From assembly GCA_022036555.1 (NCBI GenBank), contig CM039139.1:9374262-9438261 (forward strand): a stretch of DNA of 64,000 nt. The letters are read 5' to 3'. This document shows, one piece after another, positions 53,612-64,000 of this stretch. The notes under the pieces were generated by a model. That model ran no database searches. It was not told the origin of the DNA and worked only from the letters and a program-made list of their open reading frames with translations. Every line of letters starts with the position of its first letter. Position 1 is the stretch's first letter. Position numbers and translations under genes: made by a program. The stretch is from Microstegium vimineum (Eukaryota; Streptophyta; Magnoliopsida; Poales; Poaceae).

Positions 53612-54617
53612 TGTTGACACCGTTTTTCAACACGTGTCAAATGGACTGAGGCTTGAGTGGTAAGTGGCCGTTCCCCATCGGCATCGGGAAAGTTTTGAGC
53701 CGATATTGCCGATAGGAGAGTGCTGCGGGAAGACCAAGTGCGTTGCCGATGGAGGCTGGATGATCTTTGCCGATAAAGGTTAATTGGTGAAGTCTTGCTG
53801 AAGCTGATTGCCAATGAAGAGTCGTTGCCGATTGCCGATGAGGGGTCATTGCCGATTGCCGATGAAGGATGGTTGTCGATTGCCGATGAAGGGTAGTTGC
53901 CGATTGCCGATAGGGGATGATTGGTGAAGAGTTACCAGCACAAGGTCGCTAATTGGAAGTGTTGCCGATTGCCAATCAGGAAAGTGTTGCCGATACCGAT
54001 GGGCGTAACTTAGCGCTTGGTGGCAGCAGAAGGTTACTGGTGGTCAAAAGAAGGAAGACACAGATTAAAGGGATCTGCCGATGGAAAGTTTTCATCGAGG
54101 AGGAGAATAAGGAAACTGGTGTTTTGTACCAGTATTATTATAGTAGTTTGAGTCCGACTCTTGCATGAGTTGTTTATTTTCCTTTAAAATAGGTGTGTTT
54201 GTTTAGGAAATAAATATTGTTATCCGGCTCTTGCGCGAGTCAGTTTCCTTTAAAGTAGGAGTTTGTTTTAGTAAGGATACGTGTCGTGTCTTTGTACAAC
54301 TCTCCATGCGGGAGTATAAATATGTGCCCGAGGGCTACGGAAAAAAACAATCAATCCAATTCAAAACAAACCAATTTTATCTTATTCTACTTTTTATCGC
54401 AATTTACTCTTTTACTGCATTAGTTGTAGTTTTCAACGAGTTCTTCAAGCTTTCGATGGGCTGCATCATCCTGATCTCCGTCAAATCCTTGCTAGTTCCG
54501 CGTGGGAGTACCTCTGAGCTTTGGCAATCCGGGCGCATCGCTGGCACGCCTCTGGAATACCGAGCTTTGGGTAATAGCCCGAGGTGTTCACAGATCCTGA
54601 CGCTTTTTGTGTCAACA
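53612..54617 (+). mobile_element. Solo LTR M, Gypsy-type, TSD AAACC
   Basis: Runs TGTTGACACCGTTTTTC to GTGTCAACA, 1006 bp, with perfect AAACC copies (53607-53611 and 54618-54622). TATAAATA is at 54315-54322. It contains four 24-bp GCCGAT-rich repeats. Its purine-rich GCCGAT text recalls the repeats of LTR I. Confidence 0.93.
53821..53917. repeat. 24-bp GTTGCCGATTGCCGATGA-type tandem repeats
   Basis: Four units of about 24 bp, each holding the doublet GCCGATTGCCGAT or a one-base variant, within LTR M upstream of its TATA box. Looser GCCGAT copies extend the field from about 53700 to 54000. Confidence 0.88.
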
Positions 54618-55538
54618 AAACCTCAAATATTTTAAATTTGAGGAAGTTTTTTCTTCAAATAAAAAGAAAAAAATGTTTTTTCTTTTCTTCCTCTCCCTTC
54701 CTCCTTTTCTAGCCCACCAGCCAAGCTGGCCTAGTCCCAAACCTCCTCTCCCTCCCTCCTCTCCATTCCGCGCAGGCCCACCCTCACCCCTCGTCCTGCA
54801 CGGCCCTCTTGCCCGCTCGGCCTGCCTCCCGCGCTGCTGGCCCACTCGCCCCCGCCTAGGAATTGGCGCTACCCTCGGCCCAACTCCCCCGCTCCACCCT
54901 GCGCACGCGCGACCCAGCCAGCCCCCACTCGCGCGGACCTGCTCACCCCCGAGCCCGCCTGTCGGCGCTTCCCCCAGCCGCTGGCTGCCTGGTCCCACCT
55001 GACAGCGACACCCCGCCCGTCCCCTTCTTCCTCCTTCGGTTGAAACCACCGCCACCGCCCGTTCCTTCTCCCCTCCCGTAACTGCCGCCTTGATGGCCAC
55101 TAGCGCTACCCCGTCGCCTCCCTCAGCTCGGTGGAGCACCAACGCCTCTTTGCCGCACCGCCCCAGCCCTATAAAAACCCCCCTCGGCCGCCCCTTCCCT
55201 CCCCTGCCGCTTTGCCGAAGCCCTACTCAATCCGAGCCGCGCCGCCGCCATAGCCGTTGTGGCGAGCTCCGCCGTCGCCTCTTCTCCCTTAGGCGAGCTC
55301 ACCGACGCTTCCTCCCCTCTATGTGCCCTCGCCTAAGCCCTCCGTGCTCGGCATCGCCATCCCGCCGCGTGCTCGCATCCGCGGCAATGGCGCCGCCGTG
55401 GACGAGCCGCCCTGTCGTCGTTCCGCAACCACCAACCCCCTGGACGGCCTCGCCACGCCTCCCGCGCCACCGCAGTGCCTTCAGCGTGGCCAACTGAGCC
55501 CGGGAGCACCCGCTCGGCTGCTCGCCGGCGAGCTCGGG

Positions 55539-58500
55539 TGTAACACCCTAGTTTCAACTTTTGCAAATAGAGGTTAAATTTGAGTTTTTATTCTATTTTT
55601 ACTCATGAAAATGTAGGGGAAAATCAAACTTTTTGAATAAAAGAAAATAACTTAGAGCATAGTAACATGTTTGATGCATTCATGCTGAGCCTATGGTCCT
55701 TGGTTAAGTGTAGGTTAGTTTGGGTGTGCTCAATTTCAAATCCCATTTGAATTTAGCTTTGTTTTCAAAATCCAAAAAAAGAAAAAAAAAAGGTTTCTTT
55801 CTCTCTTTCTCCCTCTCTCACCTTTCTAGCCCAACAACAGAGCCGGCCCAGCTCAGCACAGCCCCTCACCCGCACTCCTCCCTCACTCCCTTGGCCCAAC
55901 GCTCGGCCTAGAGCCAGTTGGCCCACGCGGCCACCTCCCCTCTCACCCGCATCCCCCTTCCCTCTCTGCGTGTGGACTTCGCACGTCACCGGAGTGCAGC
56001 TCGCACCCACCGCCTCCACCCACTCACTCACTGATCCGCGGGGCACATCGCCGGCGCCAGCAGGCTATCCACTCCCGCACCCGCCTTCTCTCCCTCTCTC
56101 TGCCTCGTCGTCCCCACTCGACAGCCGCACGAGCTTCTTCCTCGATGAAGCGGAGATGTTGCCCGGCATCACTGCCTCCCTCCTCTTCACTCCGGCTTGA
56201 AGGAAATTGATGCCAGGCCATCAAGGGCGCCTTGACGCCCCACCTTGATGCCTCTGCCGGCAATAGCTCCGCATCTACCGCCCTACTCTGATTATAAAGC
56301 CGCCGCGAGACCCCCCCTTTCCTCCCCTGCTCTCACTCTGTCCGCGCTCTGCACCCCACTGCCTCACTCACCTTCACGTCGTCCCGGAGCTGCAACACCA
56401 TCGTCGAGCAACCGAGCAGCTCTGCCATGGTACCACACGTCTGTAACGCTCCTCACCGACCCCTCTTTTCTCTTGTTTTGCCAAATTGGCGCTCACCATG
56501 TCTATCTCCGTGAACCAGCCACCGCCGTTCGTCGTCGGAGCGCTCGGAGCAGGCACGGGACTCGCCACCGCCTTGACTTCACTCGCGGTGACTCCCTCTC
56601 TCTCCCCGACCCTTTACTTTGTCTAATTACGCACTGTATGCGCCGAATCGACGCACACAACGGCCGCTGGCGATGGCACCGCCGCGGTCACCTCGCTCCG
56701 GCGGGAAATTGCCACAACCGAGCACCTCAATACACTCGCACGGACACACCGCACCTCCCCGTGCTTTTATTTCAGTTGCTATCACCTCGCATCGCCGTTT
56801 CCCGCATGATCCGAACACGTCGGCCATGGCACCACTGCGGACGCACCATCCCGACCGGCCTAGGTCTCACCGAGTTCACTCACGCACTCGCACGAGCACG
56901 CTGAACACTCCGGTGCTCTTGGTTGAAGTCGAGGAGGTCGGAGACGCCCTTCCCGCGTTCTCCGGCGAGCTCGCGCCGTCGGGTTCCATGGCGCCGCCGT
57001 GCGCTGAGAGGGGAAAGCTCCCCTTTCCCCTTGCACCCGTCTGATCTGTTTTCAGCGGCTAGGATTAGATACCCCTTCGGGGTTATGTGGCCGGTGCACC
57101 GTGCACCCGTGGACCACTGGCCCCGCGCACACACCGGCCGGTCCACGCACTATGTGGTACACCTGCACCACTCACACAACGCCACGTGGCGCTTGCCTCA
57201 CGCTGGCGTCAGCGGAGACCAGGTCAGCGTCGACCGGCTGTGCCAATCTTGCACAAAAGCCCCTCCGTTTTTCAGTAATCAACCCGTACTCCACTACAGT
57301 TCAAATTCCTTTAATTTTAGTCCTGTTTTCTTTTGTTTTAGACCCTGACTTTTTGCAAATTAGAACCCGCGCTTCGTAGTCAGTTTTAAATCAGAAATTA
57401 ATTGTTTTAATTCAAAATTAGTTCGGTCTAATTACAGAAATGCCATTGAAACCTTTAAACATGCATATCTTTCTCATTTTAAATCCGATTTGAGCGAATT
57501 TCGCGTCTATGTGATCGTAGCAGTATGTAGAATACTTTTGAAAGCCTTTTACCTTATGTTTATACTGTTTGGTGTACTATTCTAATTAAACTCTATTTGC
57601 TTGCATGTATTGGATGAATTGGAATATTTGTATGGTGATTGCTTGATGTTTAAAAGAGGGTGAGCAAGTTGAGTTTGAGGAACCTTTCTTTGACTAGCAG
57701 GAACAGCAGGAGAACTTTGAAGAAGGCAAGTGTAACTAAGGCCCTTGCACCTATGTAACCTTAATTCACATTTTTATTCATGCATGAGTCCATTCAAATT
57801 GATGAACCATAGGCTTTCATATACTAGACTTTTGATCCTTATACCTTGTATATCTATGGGAGTAGTTGCATTATGGCTAGATATGCTATGCGTATCAAAG
57901 ACAAATGCTTAACTTGACTAATGGACTTATGGAACAAAGGTAAAATGAGGCTTTTTAGCAACATGATAAAGGGGGCTAAAGCGCGGGTTTTGTTGCTTTA
58001 GTACCTCTCCATAGGAACTCTCCTGAAGCGGCCACCCAGGAAGGCCGTGCAACCCCAAGTGTTATATGGCTCTGACTTTAACTAATTAACTAGTATGTCT
58101 CTAGCTTGTTAGTGGTTACCATTTTGTTGGCGCAAGAGGGGGGTGCCGAGGGATGTTTGGCAGTTCTCCTGTCTTGTAGGCATGCATAGTGGTGCGACCA
58201 CATGAGCCACTCGAAGGAGAACACCCATGCATACTTGCCATTGAAACCTAGCGGCCACTAACTTGTTAGGGTATCTAGTGAAAGGTTATGTAGTAAAACC
58301 CTGCCATGCCTCCTTGGTAGAGGTATTTGGGTCTGGCTAACCCCGGCAAATGGAAATCACGGCTTGGGGGTAAAGATGTACAACCTCTGCAGAGTGTAAA
58401 CCTATCATGATAGTCGTGCTCACGGTTACGAGCGTCCTGGATCCTTCTTGATAGCTGTTACTTGGGTTACATGGTTGGTTGGGAATGATATTAATTTTGC

Positions 58501-58940
58501 TTAATGATTTAATCACTTGGGATGAGTTTTTATCATTAAAGTAGTATACTTGTTAATAAAACTTGACCAACTAAAATTACTAACCGTAGTCAAACAGTGT
58601 CAAACCTTTTGAGCCTTTAGTACCCTGGTTATACTTGCTAAGTTGTGGTATGCTTACACTTGTTTTATACAATGAAAATCCCAGATGGGTACCAGATGAT
58701 GGCTTTGAGGACTTTCCAGAGGATGTCCAGAACTTCTAGATGATGTCTCCCAGTCAATGTCCCTATGGCTATTTACTTTTATGTTGAACTCTTATAATAT
58801 GATGTAATAATGTGATGGATATCGATGTAATAAAGTACTTTACTTTGGTATTCTACAATTTGTGAGTATATGTGTGTTTTGACATCCTGGGCACACATGT
58901 ATGATGTACTTGGTTTTGCATTACAAAACTGGGTGCTACA
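55539..58940 (+). mobile_element. Solo LTR N, chromovirus-type, TSD TCGGG
   Basis: Runs TGTAACACCCTAG to GGGTGCTACA, 3402 bp, with perfect TCGGG copies (55534-55538 and 58941-58945). It sits inside L, a related LTR. TATAAAG at 56293-56299, GC-rich leader to about 57250, acidic exon-like block at 57657-57725 ending AAG|GCAAGT, and a second acceptor-like ATCCCAG at 58678-58684 followed by a short open block. Confidence 0.93.
57657..57725 (+). other. Exon-like acidic block in LTR N
   Basis: Codes EQVEFEEPFF and QEQQENFEE (one TAG between them) and ends GAAG|GCAAGT, the consensus form of a GC-type donor. Confidence 0.45.
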
Positions 58941-59762
58941 TCGGGAGCGCTCCCATGGCGCGCAACCGCCATCCCGCGGCCACACCGCCTCCACCGACCT
59001 CCAACGCGGTCTCGCCGAGCCGCCCGCGTCACCCCGATGTCTTCGCCTCGTCTCCCCGGCGTCCCCTGCGCCGTCCCGCACCCTCGCTGGCGAAGCCGAG
59101 CGCTCGCCCATGGCGCGCCGCCGCGCCCCGCGTCGCTCCAGCGACCGCACACCCGCGCAGGCTCCCTGCGCCGTTCGTCCGCGCGCGGACGGTTCAGATT
59201 AGAACCGGAAGGGGTATTCCCCCTCGGTCCACCGTGGACCGGTGGACCGGCGTCCCGCACGCGGTCCACGCCATGCCTATGGACCCGCCCAACCGCACGC
59301 CGCCATGTGGCGCCCTGTCAGCCACCAGCCGATAGCTGCCCGCAGTTTTGCACCAAGGTCCCTGCCTTTTCCTTGAATCAACTCGCCATCCTTTCAGTTC
59401 AAAAATCCTTTGTTTTAAGTCCAGTTTTTGGCAATTTTATCCCTGTTCTTCCTAGTTTTCATACCCTCAGCCCACCAGCCTTTGTTTTTGTATAAAAACC
59501 CTTTTATTTTAGGTTTATTTATGTTTTAAAACTCGGATTTAGTTTCTAAACCTTTGAAAATATATTTATTTACCAAAATGCCCCTAAAACTTCAAAAGCT
59601 CATATCTTTTTAACCGTAGCTCCGTTTTAGTTGGTTTTCGCGCTCACGAGTTCATAGAAGCGAGCCCTATACATTAGTTTCCTTTATAGCTTGTTTTTTA
59701 TAATGACTGGTGTATTGATATTAGGATCTTTTCTAGATGTTTGTGATGCTTGTTATCATTAG

Positions 59763-59827
59763 AAGTGGAGCTACGCAAGAGGACCAACCGAAGGAGAAGA
59801 TAAAGAGTTTGGAAAGCTTTTTGGAAG
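59763..59827 (+). other. Exon-like acidic block in LTR L
   Basis: After TCATTAG the text codes TQEDQPKEKIKSLESFLE and ends GAAG|GCAAGT, identical to the donor-like site of N. Confidence 0.45.
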
Positions 59828-60160
59828 GCAAGTATAGACTATGGTTTCCTTGTTACCTAGCAACTCATCAATTCACTTGTAATACATATGCATGTGTCTA
59901 TTTTACTCAAACCTTAGAGATATACTTAGAAATACTTGTACCACATCCTTGATACCTATGGGGGTTTAAACATAATAAGTTTATTGTATAGCTATGTTAC
60001 ACTCAACTTCACTTTATGAACTTGGATAATGGAAGGATGGACTCATGGCTAAAATGATAATGTTTTTACTAAAACTTAACAAGGAGGGGGGCTGGGGATG
60101 TATTATTTTTCTCATATGCTCCAGTACCTCTCCATAAGGTTTGTACTTGGGATAGACAAC

Positions 60161-62048
60161 TGAAAGGTCCTAGTCCAAGGCTAGAGGGGGGGTGAATAGC
60201 CTAATTTGAAAATCTAAAACACACTTCAACAACAAGTTAGTAACACAAGAGGCGAAGCTAACAAAGCACTAGCCTACTAGAGAAGCCAAGCCACTTAATA
60301 AGCAATTCTATCCTAATATAGTTCTAGGATCACACAAAGCCTACTCAATTCTAGTAGCCCTCTAGGCACAACCTAATATACTAAGACAAGTATGAAAAAG
60401 GTAATGCAAAGATGGGAAGGTGATTATACCATTGTGTAGAGGTAGAGAGCAATCAATGGACGAACAATGAAATCCAAGTAATCACAAGGGAGACAAGATA
60501 TTGACACTTGATTTTTCTCCCGAGGTTCACTAGTTTGCCAACTAGCTACGTCCTCGTTGTGTCGGCTTACTCACTTGGAGGTTCACGCGCTAATTGGCAT
60601 CACATGCCAAACCCGTCACTGGGTGCCGCACAACCAACACAAGATGAGGGCAACTCCAATACACGCGCAATCCACTAGAGTTACCTTTGCGATCTCCCAC
60701 GGGGAAGGCACAAGAACCCCTCACAATCACCACTAGTGGTCGACGAAGCACAATCACTAAGCTTCTCGAATCCACACCGCTGCTCCAACCGTCTAGGTGA
60801 TGGCAATCACCAAGAGTAACAAGAAAACTGCAGCGGTATCAACTTCCAAGTGCCACTAGGATGAACTCACTTCATGCAATGCACTAGAACACTCAAATCT
60901 CTCAAATGCATGATCAATTGACTAAGAGATGAGTGGGAGTGTGTGTCACAAGCTTCTCAAGTGTATGCAATATCAGAATGAGCAAGAGAGGCACCTTGAA
61001 CCGCCACACACCCTTTTATAGCCCACTCAAAGGAACTAGCCGTTATGCACTTGGGCTTCTGAAAAAGCGTACCGTCGGACCACTTTTACCACCGTCGGAC
61101 CATAGCACCTGGTCCGACGCTTTGAATTCTGACCGTTGGCGCGCAAAACTGGCCACCGTCGGACCACCTCCATTGGTCCGGAGGCCTAGTTCGACGCCTT
61201 GTCCGACGCTTGCCAGGGTTTCAAACTTTTCACTCAGTACGCACCCTGCCCTTCGGACCACACCGTCGGACCACCCCTTCGGACTATACCATCTGGTCTG
61301 ACACTTCCTCAGTGACTTGAACAATTCACGCAGGGAGCACCCCTGCTTTGGACTGCACCGTTGAACTAGGGCACCGGACCATGCAGACTGGTCCGATGCC
61401 TGTCTTGATCTTCTGCTGAGCTTGTGACCGAGCCACTGGACCACTCGTCTATGTTCTGATGCTTCATCTGACCACTGGTCCGACACTTCTCTTGATGCCA
61501 GCCAGTGCTAGGAGCAGCCGTCGGACCACCTCCTATGGTTCGGAGCTCCAAGCACAACTAGTCCGACGCCTCTTTCTTGGTCTGAATTTCCTTCTCTTTT
61601 CTTCCCTTGATCTCATGTGCCACCACCAAGTGTTTCACTGACTTGTGCATGTGTGTTGGCATATTTTATCAAGTTTTACAAGGGTTACTCATTAGGTTAG
61701 GATGCAATGCAATTATGATCAACCTAATGGCACTCGATAGTTGTAACCACATACTATTTTCCCCTCTTCATAGTACGGTTATCTATCCTAAATGTGATTA
61801 CACCCACTAGGTGTCTTGATCACCAAAATGGAAAGCCCAAGCTTATACCTTTGCCTTGAATAGCTTAGGGTCTCCTCCTTTTCTCTTCTTCTCCAAGTGT
61901 GGAACCTTGATAGCTTTCTCCTTAGCCTCCTCCTTGCTCCATCACTTGTTCATTCTCACATTCTCCTTAGTGTACTAAGCCTACTGACACTTAGATCTAG
62001 GTTAGCACTTCGGTTTCATCAATTACCAAAATCACTATAGAGTCTTCA
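60161..62048 (-). mobile_element. Solo LTR O, Sirevirus-type, TSD ACAAC
   Basis: The plus strand runs TGAAAGGTCCTAG to AGAGTCTTCA, 1888 bp, with perfect ACAAC copies (60156-60160 and 62049-62053). It is the intact counterpart of LTR A (same GAGGGGGGGTGAATAGCC end) but with a different palindrome type. Minus-strand TATAAAAG is at 61013-61020. Confidence 0.93.
61066..61566. repeat. Cluster of GTCGGACC/GGTCCGAC motifs in LTR O
   Basis: About 15 half-sites in both orientations (for example 61073, 61092, 61110, 61157, 61263, 61474, 61520). The core is GTCGGAC rather than the GTCCGGAC of LTR A. It lies upstream of the TATA box in transcription sense. Confidence 0.87.
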
Positions 62049-62254
62049 ACAACCCAGGAAGTCCGTACAACCTTGAGGATTACATGGCTCTGATCTTAGT
62101 TGTAAAACTAGTTTGCTCTAGCTTGTTAGTAGTTACCACCTCGCAGCGCTAGGGGGCGCTTCGGGTTAAGAATGATTCTCTTGCCTGTCTTGATGTGCCT
62201 TGGAGGCTACCGTCTTTTCAGAGAGCCGTCTCAAAGGGGGCCCCATTCGCGTGG

Positions 62255-63470
62255 TGTCGGTGTTATGACCCGGGGGTCAAGTCCACCGGCTAGTAAATTT
62301 GTATATTGCGTGCTCCCTCTCCCAGATGTGATGCAAGAAGGACACAAGATTTATCCTGGTTCGGGCAAAGAAGGCCCTACATCCAGTGGGGGAGGATAGA
62401 TTGTATTATCTTGCACCGAAATGCTCGTACAAGGGGGTACAAGCTGGTTTACACGGGGGTGCTCAGAGTGAGCTGAGGCCTGAGGCTAGCAGGGCTATCC
62501 TAGGAGGTCGGTTGGTTGCTCGAGGGGTCGACCGAGAAATGGGGTGTGTGGAGTGTGAGGATCAGAGCTGAACTCTGAGTGTGAAGTGTCCGGGCGAATG
62601 CGGGCTTATGCGAGATTTGCCGCCAAAAAAGGGTCCTTTTCTTCTATCTCGGCGTCCCCCTTTTATAGACAAAGGGGAGGCCCGAGGGTACAGGGTCCTA
62701 AACTGTTGTAGCGTGGGAGGCGTGTCCGCAGCATAGTGTTGGCGAAGGGATGTCGATCACTGTGGCGGCGTGGCCTTCCCGTCCTTCCGGCGTTCCGGGG
62801 CATGGTGGCAGTAGACTAGACGTTGCTGCACGTCGCGGCACAGTAGGGTCGACCTTCCGCAGACGAGTGCGAGTCCCATAGTTGAAGCGGGACGGGGCGG
62901 ATGGGACGGGCCCCATACCGGAGTGGTTGGAGGTAGAGGTCGAGTCCCCGGTCGAGGGGAGGGGTCGAGACCGTGGTGGCCTTGTCGTATCCCTGAAGAC
63001 GTCGTCGAGGGCCGTCCTATTCACGTCTCGAGGGGTGCCTCTGGAGTCCGTACCCGCGACGTGGTTACAGCGGTAGCACAGTTGACGGAGATCTAGGACA
63101 TGGTGGTGAGCTGATGGATTTGACTGCGGTCGTGGGCACCCATGGCGTTAGGCGGATTCCCTTTAACCCATACCAGGAGCAGTTGGGCTGATCGAGCTTC
63201 CCGTCCGGGGGGTCGTTCGTTCGACCCCCGGTCCGTCATTCGGCGTCGAGGTAGAGGCGGAGGGGTCGTTCGTTCGACCCCTGGTCCGTCATTTTTCGAG
63301 AAGCAGGCCGGCCCATGACTGGTCGCTATCGCCGGTGCAGGGGGCCTTCGTGTGATGGGCCCTTCTTTGCTGACTTGAGCGATTGGTTGGTTCCTATATT
63401 AAAAATGGTTGCTATGTTAAGCGTTAAAATATCGAAGGTTTTAGGGTACCCCTTACCTTTGTACCCGACA
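62255..63470 (-). mobile_element. LTR P: 3' LTR of a minus-strand Tat-type element
   Basis: The plus strand runs TGTCGGTGTTATGACCCG to GTACCCGACA, 1216 bp, same family as the solo LTR at 5768. The adjoining interior reads GAGGCTCGGGGGCTAC on the minus strand, the purine tract of this group, so this is the 3' LTR. The left flank CGTGG (62250-62254) is one target duplication; the partner lies outside. Minus-strand TATA is at 62661-62668. Confidence 0.88.
63208..63282. repeat. Two hairpin repeats in LTR P
   Basis: GGGGGTCG-TTCGTT-CGACCCCC at 63208-63229 and AGGGGTCG-TTCGTT-CGACCCCT at 63261-63282: perfect 8-bp arms with compensated differences between the copies (G-C against A-T at the outer pair). 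Confidence 0.9.
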
Positions 63471-64000
63471 GTAGCCCCCGAGCCTCTGTGCGGATAAGGA
63501 GAATCCACATAGGGGCTTTTGGCATTGACCTGCAGAGTTAGTAAGAGACCTGATTCTCCGTGGGGTGCGCGCGAGCGCACCCCGCGGGGGTAGCCCCCAA
63601 GGCCTCAGAGGAGTGATTAAGAACTCCTTTGGGGGCTATGATATGTGTTTTCTCGGGGGGGGGGGAGTAACGATTACCCGGAGCTTTTGCCCTTGACCTG
63701 CAGGGTCAGTAAGAGGTTTGACTCTTCGTGGGGTGCGCGCGAGCACACCCCACGGGGGTAGGCCCCGAGGCCCCAGAGGAGTGATTAAGAACTCCTCTGG
63801 GGGCTATGATGTGTTTTATCAAGGGGATTTAAGGCTACCTGGAGACGTGGCGCCCCACCGAGGGGTTGATTCCGTTCGCCAGGTTACAAGTGTTCCTTTC
63901 CCTAAAAAGAGAGGTGCTCGAGGGCGGCTGTCGAACCCTTCCAAGGGCCAGCCTTCGCTCCCTCGAGCGTTACTAGAGTCACAACGCCCCTACCGAGAGG
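63471..64000 (-). mobile_element. Element P internal 3' region with about 168-bp tandem repeats
   Basis: Two units with a 168-bp period (TTGACCTGCAG at 63525 and 63693), each with a long hairpin and a GGGGGCTATGAT-like end. The hairpin GGGGTGCGC-gcga-GCGCACCCC is at 63562-63583. No gene. The element continues past the right edge. Confidence 0.8.

Larger units (their letters stand above)
53271..62254 (+). mobile_element. LTR L: chromovirus-type LTR, interrupted by M, N and O, cut by P
   Basis: Begins TGTCACACCTCAAAATTTTC. Own segments are 53271-53611, 54618-55538, 58946-60160 and 62049-62254; each join is seamless once the solo LTR and one duplication copy are removed. It is related to N throughout (for example CCCAGGAAGTCCGTACAACC at 62053 against CCCAGGAAGGCCGTGCAACC in N). 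TATAAAAA is at 55170-55177. The acidic block is at 59763-59827. The 3' end lies beyond P, outside the window, so solo LTR or full element cannot be told. Confidence 0.82.

Noticed and set aside
56245..57348. Open frames of 219 and 141 codons in LTR N
   Set aside because: GC-rich LTR leader. Low-complexity translations with no family resemblance.

Overview
This window looks like repeat-rich heterochromatin of a grass genome, most likely a panicoid grass such as sorghum, sugarcane, Miscanthus or maize. The lineage is inferred from the mix of element families: Sirevirus-type Copia elements, Tat/Athila-type Gypsy elements with tRNA-Asp-type primer sites, chromoviruses with 3-4 kb LTRs, an Angela/BARE-like LTR and a Cassandra TRIM carrying 5S-like sequence. 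The exact species cannot be told from the sequence. I found no intact host gene. Host material is limited to a broken ATG1-kinase-like fragment (753-925) and an antisense F-box/MYND-like pseudogene carried inside a retrotransposon (27264-28097).

Layout, left to right. 1-3137: low-copy DNA with a TA microsatellite, the ATG1-like relic and a MITE-like element (1392-1687). 3138-4140: LTR-less Sirevirus fragment S. 4211-11883: minus-strand Sirevirus A, whose 3' LTR is split by two solo LTRs (5768-7024, 7225-8466) and whose body is split by solo LTR B (9486-10987). 11884-13870: 5' LTR, primer site and gag start of Gypsy element C. 13871-17001: LTR D, chromovirus-type, inserted in that gag. 17002-23987: Sirevirus E (5' LTR, gag, protease, integrase, RT), inserted in D. 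At about 23988 E is fused in frame to non-autonomous Tat-type element F (23988-29896), which contains a complete Cassandra element (26161-26920) and the antisense F-box pseudogene. 29897-39301: Gypsy element G (integrase, downstream ORF2, 3' LTR), itself holding the truncated minus-strand Gypsy element I (about 31941-37752). 39302-40556: J, minus-strand relative of F. 40558-46294: chromovirus K with an open integrase-chromodomain frame and a 3.95 kb LTR. 46295-52765: Gypsy element H (RNase H, integrase, ORF2, 3' LTR). 52766-53270: Q, minus-strand gag of a Tat-type element. 53271-62254: chromovirus LTR L, interrupted by solo LTRs M, N and O. 62255-64000: P, the 3' LTR and start of a minus-strand Tat-type element that runs off the right edge.

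Six solo LTRs keep perfect 5-bp target duplications, so unequal recombination has been frequent. Cassandra is the only complete element. Two stacks of nested insertions seem to have been joined by a deletion near 23988.

The most unusual signals are four. First, family-specific GC-rich palindromes lie upstream of LTR TATA boxes and recur before the promoter of an internal ORF (G, H), and in polyprotein linkers (E, S). Second, a small coiled-coil ORF2 lies between integrase and 3' LTR in two different Gypsy families. Third, chromovirus LTRs contain exon-like acidic blocks, three of them ending in GC-type splice-donor-like motifs. Fourth, two copies of one non-autonomous element carry different antisense cargo behind shared decapeptide-repeat arrays. 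All calls come from reading the sequence by eye; no alignments or database searches were run.
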